In this document: piece after piece, positions 42,780 to 51,690 of the stretch | Layout: each line of letters starts with the position of its first letter | Position numbering within the stretch: position 1 is the first letter of the stretch | DNA from: Paenibacillus protaetiae | GTDB taxonomy: Bacteria > Bacillota > Bacilli > Paenibacillales > Paenibacillaceae | Assembly: GCF_004135365.1 (NCBI RefSeq) | Contig: NZ_CP035492.1 | Location: forward strand, 2,044,501 to 2,108,500 | Length of the DNA stretch: 64,000 nt | Reading direction: 5' to 3' | Position numbers and translations under genes: made by a program | Notes under the pieces: generated by a model | What the model was told of the DNA's origin: nothing | Seen by the model: only the letters and a program-made list of their open reading frames with translations | Databases searched by the model: none

Positions 42780-43348
42780 TGTTTCTTTTTGCCGAATACT
42801 TCGGCACTCCGTTCATATTCAATATCGGTTACGCCAAGCCGTGTGTTGGCAAGTCTGGCCGCCGCAAAAAAGAAATCCGACAGCCGGTTCAAGTAAGCCA
42901 TCACTTCGCCGCTCACTTCATGCTCGGCAGCCAGCGTCACCACGCGCCGTTCCGCCCGTCTGCACACGGTGCGGCATACATGCAGCAAAGCGGCGGGCGC
43001 GCTTCCGCCCGGCAGTATAAAACGGGTAATTTCCGGCGCTTCCTCCGTATATTGATCCATCAGCTGCTCCAGCCGCTCAGCCGGCTCGCCCGTCATTTTG
43101 AGCGGTGCGCCGGGAGCTGCATAAGCCAGATCGGAGCCGCAGTCAAACAGCTCATGCATAATGGCATGCAGAACAGCCGTAAGTTCCGCCAGCTCGGCAT
43201 ATTTGCCCGTTTCAGCCGCCGCCTGCCCTACGAAGCTGTTCAGCTCATCAATGGTGCCGTAAGCTTCTATGCGCAAATCGTCTTTACGCACTCTCCCTCC
43301 GATCAGGGAAGTCTGCCCTTTATCACCGGATCTTGTATACAGCTTCAT
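42776..43348 (-). CDS. PduO-type cob(I)alamin adenosyltransferase
   Basis: Enzyme of 190 residues that transfers adenosyl from ATP to cob(I)alamin, giving coenzyme B12. Motifs: MKLYTRSGDKGQTSLIGG (ATP binding), KDDLRIEAYGTIDELNSFVG, CRRAERRVV and LNRLSDFFFAAAR, all typical of the PduO/EutT-like trimeric family. Start at ATG 43348 with GGAG upstream; an ATG at 43360 lies too close to its RBS. First gene of the run down to the GNAT gene. No B12 riboswitch was recognised in the 90 bases upstream. Confidence 0.94.
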   Translation of the reverse strand: MKLYTRSGDKGQTSLIGGRVRKDDLRIEAYGTIDELNSFVGQAAAETGKYAELAELTAVLHAIMHELFDCGSDLAYAAPGAPLKMTGEPAERLEQLMDQYTEEAPEITRFILPGGSAPAALLHVCRTVCRRAERRVVTLAAEHEVSGEVMAYLNRLSDFFFAAARLANTRLGVTDIEYERSAEVFGKKKQ

Positions 43349-43582
43349 CTTCCGCTCCATTCCTTTCCGTTCATGCTCCGTCTCATTTACCGTTTCGGCC
43401 GTTCATTCCAGCCTCCACTCACTCTTTTCACTATACCATAAATACATCTGACGGACCGTTGGGAGATTATACGTGTTATCCTCCGGTCCGCCGGCAACCG
43501 GTGCGAACAATCCGCTGGGAAACCCGATCATCAAGCGGATGATCCCGCGAAACCCACAAGAAATTTATTGATGGCGCCGTAC

Positions 43583-43626
43583 AAAAAAAGGCTGCTCCTC
43601 CCGGCTTTACCAAGGGGAAACAGCCT
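43583..43626 (-). terminator. Terminator after YugH-like aminotransferase
   Basis: Stem AGGCTG/CAGCCT with further TTTCCCC/GGGAGGA pairing and seven T residues on the minus strand, 7 bases after the stop codon. The remaining bases 43441-43582 hold nothing I recognise. Confidence 0.75.
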
Positions 43627-43632
43627 AACTGC

Positions 43633-44853
43633 TTACATTTGTTTCATGCTTTGAACGAACCGTCCGATTCTCTCCAGCGCTTCCGTCAGCTGCGGTACCG
43701 ACGTTGCGTAGGAGCAGCGCAGATGCCCTTCGCCGCCTAAACCAAACACATCGCCCGGCACAGCGGCTACAGCCGCTTCCTCCAGCAGCCGCTGGGCAAA
43801 CTGTTCGGATGTAAGTCCGGTCGAATGAATGGATGGGAACGCATAAAACGCCCCTTGCGGCTCGTGGCATTCCAGCCCGATATCGCGGAATCCTTTGACA
43901 ACCAGCCTACGCCGCTGATTGTACGATTCGATCATCCGGTCCTTCTCCTCCAGCCCATGCTCGGACAATGCTTCAAGTCCGGCATATTGCGCCATAATCG
44001 GTGCGCACATCACCGTATATTGATGCACCTTCAGCATGGCGCCAATCAGGTCCGGATGGCCGCATGCATAACCAAGCCGCCAGCCGGTCATCGCAAACGC
44101 TTTGGAGAAGCCGCTTACTACGATCGTACGGTCTCTCATGCCCGGCATCGATGCGAAGCTGACATGCTTGGTGCCGTACGTCAATTCAGCGTAGATTTCG
44201 TCGGATATGACAATCAGATCGTTTTCCTCTACGATCTTCGTGATCGGAAGCCAGTCTTCATAGGTCATAATGCCGCCGGTCGGGTTGCTTGGATAACATA
44301 AAATAAGTACTTTGGAGCGAGGCGTAATCGAAGCGCGAAGCTCGTCGGCGCAAAGCTTGAACTGATCTTTCGCAAACGTCTCGATGCCAACCGCTTTTCC
44401 GCCGCTTAACGTCGTAATCGGCGAATAAGATATATAGCAGGGTTCAGGGATGAGAATTTCGTCTCCCGGCGATATAAGCACCCGCAGCGCCAAATCGATC
44501 GCTTCGCTTCCGCCGACAGTGACGAGCACTTCCTTCGCTGGATCATACTTCAGCTGGAAGGAATCGTCCAAATAACGGGTGATCGCTTCCCGCAGTTCAG
44601 GCATGCCGGCATTGGATGTGTATTGCGTTTTGCCCGATTCCAGCGAATAAACCGCCGCTTCGCGCACATGCCAAGGCGTTACAAAGTCAGGTTCCCCCAC
44701 ACCAAGCGTGATGACATCCTTACGGGAGCTTACCAAATCGAAAAAGCGCCGGATTCCCGACGGTTTAATGCCGTTTGCCAGCGGCGATAAATAGGCAGAC
44801 ATCGAGTCTCGCCGGGCAGGGACGGCTTCATGCATTTCCTCGTTTTTAATCAT
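43633..44853 (-). CDS. Class I PLP-dependent aminotransferase (YugH/AspC-type)
   Basis: Aminotransferase of 406 residues in the aspartate aminotransferase class. Motifs: LGVGEPDFVTPWHVREA, LCYPSNPTGGIMT (Asn), ISDEIYAELTYGTKHVS (Asp, Tyr), and the Schiff-base Lys in VSGFSKAFAMTGWRLGYACG; the C-terminal Arg is in LRCSYATS. It starts at ATG 44853 after AAAAGGTGAG, 13 bases downstream of an Lrp-type gene, the same pairing as Bacillus yugG-yugH. The regulator may control this enzyme in response to an amino acid (inference). Substrate unknown. Confidence 0.92.
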   Translation of the reverse strand: MIKNEEMHEAVPARRDSMSAYLSPLANGIKPSGIRRFFDLVSSRKDVITLGVGEPDFVTPWHVREAAVYSLESGKTQYTSNAGMPELREAITRYLDDSFQLKYDPAKEVLVTVGGSEAIDLALRVLISPGDEILIPEPCYISYSPITTLSGGKAVGIETFAKDQFKLCADELRASITPRSKVLILCYPSNPTGGIMTYEDWLPITKIVEENDLIVISDEIYAELTYGTKHVSFASMPGMRDRTIVVSGFSKAFAMTGWRLGYACGHPDLIGAMLKVHQYTVMCAPIMAQYAGLEALSEHGLEEKDRMIESYNQRRRLVVKGFRDIGLECHEPQGAFYAFPSIHSTGLTSEQFAQRLLEEAAVAAVPGDVFGLGGEGHLRCSYATSVPQLTEALERIGRFVQSMKQM

Positions 44854-44866
44854 TGCCCTCACCTTT

Positions 44867-45358
44867 TTACGGCGATATCATCAATCGATGGTCGCCTTCG
44901 TTCTCCTCGAATATAATTCCGTCTTGCTTGTATTTTTTTAGAATAAAGAAGGTTTTGGTCGACAGCACCGCATCAATCGGAGACAATTTGTTAGATACAA
45001 ATGCGGCTACTTCTTTCAAATTTTTCCCTTCCACTTCTACCAGCAGATCATAGTCGCCCGACATCAAATAAACGGACTTCACTTCGGGATACAGGTAAAT
45101 GCGTTCCGCGATTCCTTCAAACCCGCGCCCGCGTTCCGGCGTAATTTGCACTTCGATCAGCGCGGTTACTTTCTCATCGTCCACTTTGCTCCAATTAACA
45201 ACGGTGGCGTATTTGACGATGATATGGTCGTTCTCCAAATCGTGGATGGCCTGCTTAACCGCTTCAACCGGCTCGCCAAGCATCGTAGCAATTAATTCAG
45301 CGTCTCTTCTTGCATCTTCTTTAAGCAGATCCAACACTTTCAGCTGCAGTTCGTTCAT
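44867..45358 (-). CDS. Lrp/AsnC-family regulator (YugG-like)
   Basis: Transcription factor of 163 residues. N-terminal winged HTH (LKVLDLLKEDARRDAELIATMLGEPVEAV) and C-terminal RAM/AsnC ligand domain (VTALIEVQITPERGRGFEGIA to EVKSVYLMSGDYDLLVEVEG). This domain binds amino acids and forms octamers. It is followed by its aminotransferase partner. No unusual features. Confidence 0.93.
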   Translation of the reverse strand: MNELQLKVLDLLKEDARRDAELIATMLGEPVEAVKQAIHDLENDHIIVKYATVVNWSKVDDEKVTALIEVQITPERGRGFEGIAERIYLYPEVKSVYLMSGDYDLLVEVEGKNLKEVAAFVSNKLSPIDAVLSTKTFFILKKYKQDGIIFEENEGDHRLMISP

Positions 45359-45434
45359 CGCCTAACTCCTCTCAGCTTGCTGCGATTATAAAATTTATAT
45401 TACAACGAATGTACGTTTCCTGCAAAGGAAATTG

Positions 45435-45458
45435 AAAAAAGACCCCGGGCGGGGTCTT
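45435..45458 (-). terminator. Terminator after cotF-like gene
   Basis: Perfect stem AAGACCCC/GGGGTCTT followed by TTTT (six in total with the stem end) on the minus strand; it overlaps the stop codon by two bases. Confidence 0.85.
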
Positions 45459-45867
45459 ACATATAATACGGCTGGTTTGGCTGAGCGTGCGCATTCGTCT
45501 GGCCGTTATAAAATGCCTGGTTCGGCAGGTTCGCCTGGTTTTGCTGGCCAGCCGTTGTCGCCTGCTGCAAAAACTGGTTCGTTTGCTGCAAATCCTGCTG
45601 ATATTGTTTATATTGCTTGTCCAGTTCCTGTCTGAGCGCAGGCGACGAAGTGCTGTACATATTTTGCTGCTGCATCGCCTGGTACAAGTCGCCTTGCATC
45701 TTCAGCGTGCTGTTCAGCAAATTCGTAAACATGGAGCGAACCTGCTGACAAGAAGCTTCCGTTGCCGCTGTCGCATATTCGCGGACAACCCTCTTCAAAT
45801 CGGACAAAACCGCGTAAGCCATGTCCTTCTCCGGCATATTAGGCTGCGCATGCTGTTGTTGATACAT
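45457..45867 (-). CDS. CotF-family spore coat protein
   Basis: Protein of 136 residues with the Coat_F layout: two long ferritin-like helices (MAYAVLSDLKRVVREYATAA and LNSTLKMQGDLYQAMQQQNM) and a Gln/Asn/Ala-rich, Tyr-ending tail (GQTNAHAQPNQPYYM). Such proteins are crosslinked or packed in the spore coat. Start ATG 45867 with AAAGGAG 8 bases upstream; a TTG three bases earlier is possible. It follows a second small helical protein by 24 bases, and the two probably form a coat operon. Confidence 0.85.
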   Translation of the reverse strand: MYQQQHAQPNMPEKDMAYAVLSDLKRVVREYATAATEASCQQVRSMFTNLLNSTLKMQGDLYQAMQQQNMYSTSSPALRQELDKQYKQYQQDLQQTNQFLQQATTAGQQNQANLPNQAFYNGQTNAHAQPNQPYYM

Positions 45868-45891
45868 CAAGATCTCTCCTTTATCGCGGAA

Positions 45892-46113
45892 TTATTGCGG
45901 CTGGGTAGGCGCTATCGACTGGTGCTGCTGGATCGACGACATCAGCGTTTGATAATGCTGCTGATGGGTATGAATCATTTGCGTATGAAGCTGTTTCAAC
46001 GCCTGATTGGACGATGTGGAAACAAATGCTGCACATTGCTTCATGAGCAAATCCTCGTTGGACATCGAGTCCGCGATATACTCCAGCTCTTTGGCGGTTA
46101 GCGGCTGTAACAT
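45892..46113 (-). CDS. Small CotF-like helical partner
   Basis: Protein of 73 residues, helical and Gln/His-rich (QLHTQMIHTHQQHYQTLMSS). It looks like the first half of a CotF-type protein, with the N-terminal LTAKELEYIADSMSNEDLLM shared with small coat-associated proteins. RBS AAGGAGG before the ATG. It precedes the CotF-like gene in the same operon. Probably a coat subunit (inference). Confidence 0.75.
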   Translation of the reverse strand: MLQPLTAKELEYIADSMSNEDLLMKQCAAFVSTSSNQALKQLHTQMIHTHQQHYQTLMSSIQQHQSIAPTQPQ

Positions 46114-46179
46114 AGGAAGTTCCTCCTTGGACCAAAATTATAATTTTTCACACCAGCGTTATCATTCGCTTTAATGGCT

Positions 46180-47355
46180 TTATTTATGTGCAAGCAGTTC
46201 ATATTTGCCGGGGCTCGACAGCAATACATCCACCTCTACGCGCAGCTCGTCCGCTGGCGGAAGCCAGTTGTCCTGCCGGTTCATCGCTTTCCACTTCCGG
46301 TTATGAAACCGGTATAAGTGCAGCTCCAGCAAAAAGGGATCCGCTTTACGTTGTTTGGCAAACGTGTATGTTTTTAAAATTTCCTCTTTAATTTTTTGCT
46401 CGGCGCCATGAACAATTTCGTTTTTGGTCATGTTTTTTTCCATTTCAACCACATGGCTTTTGGCGTGCAGCTTGATTGTAAATACAGGTTTATCCCCATG
46501 CCACTCTGCACTCAGGCCGGGTTTGGTGGAATCGATAACGATCGTAACGCCTTTCGTTTTGCCGCCGCCGCCCTCCGTATCGCTCACCTTCAAGAAATCT
46601 TTCTTAAAATCCGGCTGCATCCAGTGCAGCCCTTGAATTTGCTCGTTGCTCATGTAAGTAATATTTTGTTCATCCTTAAACACAAATACGCCGTCAACTT
46701 CCGGCATCGCAACCTTCTTTTTGTTTTCCGTCCAATACTTTGTAGTTAAAGACAAGCTGGGCATCAGATTGGTCATCGCTTGTTCCTTATAGGCTTGCAG
46801 GAAAGTGTGCATTCGAACCGGTTCAAAAAAACTGTCCTGCTTGTATACCTGAATAGGGGAATATAAAATGCTGTCCAGCGGCGAAACATTCCGCATCAAA
46901 TCCGCTTGAAACAGCTCTATCATATTGTCCTTTGTCCCATAAATCCATGTCGTTCCGCGTGTCGCCCGCTGCCGGTTGATGCCGTCAAAAATCGAGGACA
47001 AGTAAGGAAGCGCTCTTTCATGAATGACAATGGATTTAAGATGTTCGAGGCTTACAATATATTGTGATACTTTGGACAAATTCGCGATGGCAAGCAACAC
47101 CGATTCGCCGTGTGCCTCTCCCACGCGGGAAGTGCTTGACGGCCCTTCATCGGTTTGGGCAGAGCTGTCTTGTTTCGCTACAGCTGCCGGAGAAATGATA
47201 TTGGCGTAAAGCCGGTATTCGCCGTCCTTATAATCAATGCCGAGGCTGGATATATAGGTCATATCCTGCAGGTCGACCTGATTCCAGCAGCCGGCCATAA
47301 CGAGAAGCAAACTTGCCGCCGCTGACTTTAAGGCTGCAACCCATTTTTTGCCCAT
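46180..47355 (-). CDS. GerC-family germination receptor lipoprotein
   Basis: Ger(x)C-type subunit of 391 residues. The lipoprotein signal peptide ends at lipobox MAGC (Cys23), followed by WNQVDLQDMTYISSLGID, the conserved start of the family. It anchors to the outer face of the inner spore membrane and forms a nutrient germinant receptor with the A and B subunits encoded just upstream. Third gene in the operon; RBS AAGGAG. Germinant specificity cannot be predicted. Confidence 0.93.
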   Translation of the reverse strand: MGKKWVAALKSAAASLLLVMAGCWNQVDLQDMTYISSLGIDYKDGEYRLYANIISPAAVAKQDSSAQTDEGPSSTSRVGEAHGESVLLAIANLSKVSQYIVSLEHLKSIVIHERALPYLSSIFDGINRQRATRGTTWIYGTKDNMIELFQADLMRNVSPLDSILYSPIQVYKQDSFFEPVRMHTFLQAYKEQAMTNLMPSLSLTTKYWTENKKKVAMPEVDGVFVFKDEQNITYMSNEQIQGLHWMQPDFKKDFLKVSDTEGGGGKTKGVTIVIDSTKPGLSAEWHGDKPVFTIKLHAKSHVVEMEKNMTKNEIVHGAEQKIKEEILKTYTFAKQRKADPFLLELHLYRFHNRKWKAMNRQDNWLPPADELRVEVDVLLSSPGKYELLAHK

Positions 47356-47358
47356 ACT

Positions 47359-48816
47359 TTATCTCCTTCGCAACCGTTTATACCACGGATTCTGTAACAG
47401 CCCAGGCACAAGCTTCTTGAACGAAAAAGGCGCCAGCGGGCTCATATAGGAGTAGCCAAACGATTTCAGCGAACATAAATAAACAAGAGTCGCTAAGCTT
47501 CCGACAAAAAAGCCAAACAATCCTAACACCGAAGACAACAGCAAGATGAGCAGGCGAACAATCGAAACGCTGCCGTTTATCGTCTGATTAACTAAAGTAA
47601 ACGAAGATACCGCTGTAATTGCAGCAACTACCAGCATGGTAGGTGAAGTTAAGCCGGCCCGGATGGCGGCATCGCCCACAATTAAGCCGCCTACAACCGT
47701 AACGGTCTGCCCGACAGCTCTCGGCAGCCGGACGCCCGCTTCGCGAAACAGCTCAAACATGAATAACATCATAAACATTTCCGCCGATGCGGACAAAGGC
47801 AGCCCTTGTCTGGAAAGAGCGACGGTCGACAGCAGCGTAAACGGCAGCTGATCCGTATTATAGGCTGATAAGCTGACCCAAAAGCCGGGCAGGCACATCG
47901 AGACCCCCACCCCGATCAGCCGCAGGAAGCGTTCCAGCGATACATAATAAAACGGCAAATGCGCATCCTCGGGCGATTTGATTACGCGGAACAAACTTGT
48001 CGGCGCCATAATAACGCTTGGAGAGCCATCCACAACAATGGCGATCCTCCCGTTCAGCAGCGATTGCACCGTGTAATCCGGCCTGCCCGTATAGTCCATT
48101 AACGGGAACAGACTGTTTTTCCGGTCCGATAACAGTTCCTCCAGCTCGCTTGAATTTTGCAAGGCATTAATGTTTAACCGGTCAAGCCGGTTTTTCGCAA
48201 GTTGAATCAGTCCGGGATCCGCTTTGCCGCTCAAATACAATAACGCCACCCGAGTCATTGATTCATAGCCGATTGTGCGAAATTCGCAGTGCAAATCCGT
48301 CGATTTCAGCCTGCCCCGGATTAACGCTAAATTAATTGAAATTTTCTCAACGAAACCGTCCCTCGGCCCCCGAAGAGAAAGCTCCATTGTAGATTCTTCC
48401 GGCTGGCGGCTGGGCTGGTCGGCAGCGTCAAACATAAACAGCAGATCTTCTTCCAGCACAATCAGAACATTGCCTGAAAAAATAGAAGCAAACATTTGCT
48501 TCTCTTCTTCGTAGCTGGTCGGATCGATCTGCGTAATCAGCTTCGATTCGAACCGTTCCTCCACTTTATGGCTTGGAGCCAGCTCCTTGCGGCTTCGCTT
48601 CGACCACCATTCCGCCAGCTTTTCCATTTGGGGCAGCAAAAAATCTTGCACGGATCGCGGATCGACCATGCCCATGCAAAAAATAAGTTCATACGTCATC
48701 GGTTTTGCATCGCCGGCCATCATCGACTGAATAATGATGTCGTCACTTTCCGACAACATCGTTTTAATCGACTTGACGCGCGCCGCGCCACGCGGATAGA
48801 ACATGGGACCGCCCAT
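47359..48816 (-). CDS. GerA-family germination receptor subunit
   Basis: A-type subunit of 485 residues with a soluble N-terminal domain (about 1-240) and four or five C-terminal membrane helices (for example LLSTVALSRQGLPLSA, VVGGLIVGDAAIRAGL, LLLLSSVLGLFGFFVGSL). Motifs VVDGSPSVIMAPTSLFRVI and PRAVGQTVTVVGGL are family hallmarks. Its ATG shares one base with the stop of the B-type gene (TAATG). Together the three genes encode a complete receptor that responds to nutrients such as amino acids or sugars. Confidence 0.94.
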   Translation of the reverse strand: MGGPMFYPRGAARVKSIKTMLSESDDIIIQSMMAGDAKPMTYELIFCMGMVDPRSVQDFLLPQMEKLAEWWSKRSRKELAPSHKVEERFESKLITQIDPTSYEEEKQMFASIFSGNVLIVLEEDLLFMFDAADQPSRQPEESTMELSLRGPRDGFVEKISINLALIRGRLKSTDLHCEFRTIGYESMTRVALLYLSGKADPGLIQLAKNRLDRLNINALQNSSELEELLSDRKNSLFPLMDYTGRPDYTVQSLLNGRIAIVVDGSPSVIMAPTSLFRVIKSPEDAHLPFYYVSLERFLRLIGVGVSMCLPGFWVSLSAYNTDQLPFTLLSTVALSRQGLPLSASAEMFMMLFMFELFREAGVRLPRAVGQTVTVVGGLIVGDAAIRAGLTSPTMLVVAAITAVSSFTLVNQTINGSVSIVRLLILLLSSVLGLFGFFVGSLATLVYLCSLKSFGYSYMSPLAPFSFKKLVPGLLQNPWYKRLRRR

Positions 48817-49907
48817 TACACCCCGGCTCCTTTCTTTTGTTTAATGAAAGTAAACGCCCACAATAGAAAAACGATCGCAATAACCAGAATCCAAATATAC
48901 GCGAAATATTGATCTAACAGCCGTTTAAAAGCAAACATGTGCCGAAAGGTAAAATAGGCAGATACCGACAGCCCCGCGCATATGACCGTAAGCGTTGCTG
49001 TTTTGTACCGAGAAGCCCGGAACGGAGCAAATTCGGACAGCAGGTAAAGAGGGATCGAAATGCGGATAAGCGCTCCGGACATCCACTGGAATACGGCGAA
49101 GAAATCGACATGCTCCAAATATTTGCCGATCACGACAAGCCGCCACTGCGAAAATGCCGGAAACCTGAGCTTGTCCGCTTCGACGGGGCCAAACTCCGCA
49201 ATCGTTCCCGTCGTTGGACCAAATGTTAAAATCGCGAGAAAAAAAGAAAGCAGCAGCAGCTGCCATCTGCGGATCGGCTTCGACAAGTGCTGCTGAATGA
49301 GCAGCAGCGAATAAATTTCCGCAAAGCTGCTTACGCTGTAGGCCGTACCGCGTATAACCGGCCAATAGCCGTGTTCCATAATCGGCAGCAGAAATAAATA
49401 ATCCTTTTGCGGCATATTAACCGACATAACAAAATCACCGAGCACAAATACAATCGGCAGTAAAATACATGCCGTGTAGGCGATCGCCTGAATGCCGTTC
49501 CAGGCGGCAAAGCCGCATAACGCAACCATTACAACCGATACGACTATAACCGGCGTATCCGGCAAATAAGTGGATGCCGTCCACTCTGCAGTTTCAACAA
49601 GCGTGGTGTAAGCGATAAAGAGCTGGATGCCGAGCAGCAGCCAAACCATGCCGTATGCCAAGCCGGATGGAATCCGCTGCTTCAGCCAAACATCGATGCG
49701 GATCCCCGCCATGCTCCGGGTCACTTTGTAAAAAAGCAGCACGGACCAAATCATCATGATCACCATGGCAATCGGGACGCTTAGCCAAGCATCCCGTTTA
49801 GCCGCATCCAGCAGCAGCGGAAGCACGATTACATGATTCGCAAGGCCAACCGACAACAACATGATCATATAAAAAGATAAAATGCCGAATTTGTTTGTTG
49901 TATTCAT
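48816..49907 (-). CDS. GerB-family germination receptor permease
   Basis: B-type subunit of 363 residues with about ten membrane helices, belonging to the spore permease branch of the APC superfamily. It likely binds the germinant. Start at ATG 49907 with AAGGAAGGTGG. The order in this operon is B-A-C; A first is the usual arrangement. A terminator lies between it and the upstream coat operon. Expression in the forespore under sigma-G is expected from the family, but no clear promoter is visible in the 55 bases upstream. Confidence 0.92.
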   Translation of the reverse strand: MNTTNKFGILSFYMIMLLSVGLANHVIVLPLLLDAAKRDAWLSVPIAMVIMMIWSVLLFYKVTRSMAGIRIDVWLKQRIPSGLAYGMVWLLLGIQLFIAYTTLVETAEWTASTYLPDTPVIVVSVVMVALCGFAAWNGIQAIAYTACILLPIVFVLGDFVMSVNMPQKDYLFLLPIMEHGYWPVIRGTAYSVSSFAEIYSLLLIQQHLSKPIRRWQLLLLSFFLAILTFGPTTGTIAEFGPVEADKLRFPAFSQWRLVVIGKYLEHVDFFAVFQWMSGALIRISIPLYLLSEFAPFRASRYKTATLTVICAGLSVSAYFTFRHMFAFKRLLDQYFAYIWILVIAIVFLLWAFTFIKQKKGAGV

Positions 49908-49961
49908 CGCTGTCCACCTTCCTTTTTCCAGTTTTCCCCGCGGCATGAAAACTAATGCAAC

Positions 49962-49988
49962 AAAAAAAAGCGATGGCTATCGCTTTTT
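49962..49988 (-). terminator. Terminator after cotB-like pair
   Basis: Perfect 10-bp stem AAAAAGCGAT/ATCGCTTTTT with loop GGCT and eight T residues on the minus strand. It overlaps the stop codon of the upstream gene by two bases. Confidence 0.88.
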
Positions 49989-50667
49989 AAGGAATATGAA
50001 GCGTCTGGATATGGTCGATGTGGACAAATATCGAAGCGCCGTTGGCATTCACCAGCTCCGCCATGTTGTCCTGCACGTTTTTCAGCAAGCCGATTTTGTT
50101 CGGATTGACGCCGAGATCCAATATAACGAATTCGCCGACCAGCTTGCGAAGCTGGCCTTCAAATGTGCGCGCAAGCGTAATCGTCGACGGCCTGAGCGGA
50201 AATTGCTCCGGAGACAGCTGGTAAGGGGTAATGTTGGGATGATAGGGAACCAAATATTTTAAATGCTGAAGCGATATGATCACCGTATGATACACAGGAG
50301 AGTAAAAAACAAAAAAGTCATTCATGACTGATGTCAAGTAACCATGGATGCTCTGGCTGCCCGTAACGTATATTTCCGAAAACATCCCTTTAGCGCTTAA
50401 CAATATTTTGCGGTAGGATACCGGGTCCTGAAGCTGCTCTAACGGCCTTCCTTTCAACTCCTCCGGAATAGGGAACAGCTCGCGCGGCTCCTCCTGCAAG
50501 AAACGGAGCTGCTGTAGATGAATAATGGGCACATAAACATATTTCACGCCATCTTGGATAACAAAAATATCTTGGCCGATATCGATCAGCTTGCCTTGAA
50601 CGGGGGCTGCATGGTCCGAAATGAGCAGTTCTACCCATTTGTCCTGCAGCGGGTGTTTTTTTTCCAT
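49987..50667 (-). CDS. CotB-like spore coat protein (second copy)
   Basis: Protein of 226 residues built from three beta-rich, Sm-like units, each ending in a similar strand: GKLIDIGQDIFVIQDG, GYLTSVMNDFFVFYS and GLLKNVQDNMAELVNA, followed by (I/V)xHIDHIQxL. This matches the DUF2642/CotB-type repeat in Bacillus coat proteins. The tail is short, without the Ser/Lys-rich region of B. subtilis CotB. It is 57 bases downstream of the other CotB-like gene. RBS GGAAGGAG. Confidence 0.75.
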   Translation of the reverse strand: MEKKHPLQDKWVELLISDHAAPVQGKLIDIGQDIFVIQDGVKYVYVPIIHLQQLRFLQEEPRELFPIPEELKGRPLEQLQDPVSYRKILLSAKGMFSEIYVTGSQSIHGYLTSVMNDFFVFYSPVYHTVIISLQHLKYLVPYHPNITPYQLSPEQFPLRPSTITLARTFEGQLRKLVGEFVILDLGVNPNKIGLLKNVQDNMAELVNANGASIFVHIDHIQTLHIP

Positions 50668-50724
50668 GTCGATCGCAACTCCTTCCGTTTGGAAGCATGG
50701 TGCATGGCTAACGATAGCTGGCCG

Positions 50725-51480
50725 TTATTTCTTTTTTAATTTGCGGGCGGACGGTTTCTTCTTAGCTCCGTTCAGCAAAAGCGATTCCGGAACGCCGTAA
50801 CGGTTCGGGCGAAACTCCGGTTCAGGAATCGTGCCCAATGCCCATTCCAGCTCGTTATTCGATCCGATTGTTTCGCCGCGGCTTCTGCCGGATCTGCCCG
50901 CATTGCCGGCAGCAACCGGAGCAATTTCAGCCGGAACAATGTTTGCAGGGTTTGAACGGTTTCCATTGGAGCCGCTGCCAAGACGGTCACGGTCATTTAA
51001 CGGCCTGATCGTTTTTATTTTATCAATATATACGGACACCAATTTATGGCAGTCAACAACGGTAGCGGTATTATCGCATACATCGGTTATATATCCTTTT
51101 ACTTTGTCATTTCGGCCAAACGTAATTTTGACGAATTCATTCTCCAGCTGCCTGACCAGATCATGAAAGTTTGCAGCACGAATGAATCGTGGTGTCCGGC
51201 TTCCTCTGCTCCGGTTTGCCCCGTTTTCTGCTACGCTTTCGACTTGATTGGCATTCACATATACGATTCCGTCTCTTGTCCGCAATACGATATAATCGCG
51301 GCAAACAGCGATCAGCCTGCCTTCGACCTTCTCATCGCCGACCAGATTAATACATACGAAATTCCCGATCATACGCTTCAAGCCGTTTCGGCGGTTTCTT
51401 GACGGATTTTGACGCGTTGGATCAATTGGCCCTCTTCCTGCAAACGGTCCGGCAAACGGCCCCGGAAAACATCTACTCAT
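50725..51480 (-). CDS. CotB-like spore coat protein
   Basis: Protein of 251 residues. Two Sm-like units (about 35-85 and 100-150) read LVGDEKVEGRLIAVCRDYIV and FGRNDKVKGYITDVCDNTAT, each with a C-terminal (S)VYVNANQV/VSVYIDKIKTI strand. After these comes a low-complexity Ser/Gly/Asn region and a basic end (GAKKKPSARKLKKK). This fits CotB-type coat proteins, which depend on CotG and CotH for assembly in Bacillus. It is divergent from the CotG-like gene and starts at ATG 51480 after GGAGG. In the 210-bp intergenic region, an AC-16-CATATAAAT sequence is compatible with a sigma-K promoter. Confidence 0.78.
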   Translation of the reverse strand: MSRCFPGPFAGPFAGRGPIDPTRQNPSRNRRNGLKRMIGNFVCINLVGDEKVEGRLIAVCRDYIVLRTRDGIVYVNANQVESVAENGANRSRGSRTPRFIRAANFHDLVRQLENEFVKITFGRNDKVKGYITDVCDNTATVVDCHKLVSVYIDKIKTIRPLNDRDRLGSGSNGNRSNPANIVPAEIAPVAAGNAGRSGRSRGETIGSNNELEWALGTIPEPEFRPNRYGVPESLLLNGAKKKPSARKLKKK

Positions 51481-51690
51481 TCCTGTTCCCTCCATGATCA
51501 TTTGAATTTACAGGTTCTAATCGCCTTAACCGGCAGCCGCCCCGGCGAGTTATCTGTTCTATATTTATATGAACCTCTATGAAACTTGTACTAGATTATT
51601 AACTATTTATCGGAGAATGAGCAGCTAACCCGTTTCCATTAATAGAGTCTCCTCATACGCTGTATTAAATCTATTAAAGGAGGAGATATA

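Noticed and set aside
43441-43582. A riboswitch or small gene between the adenosyltransferase and the aminotransferase genes
   Set aside because: No B12-box, SAM or other riboswitch core was recognised and no frame with an RBS exists; left as unassigned.
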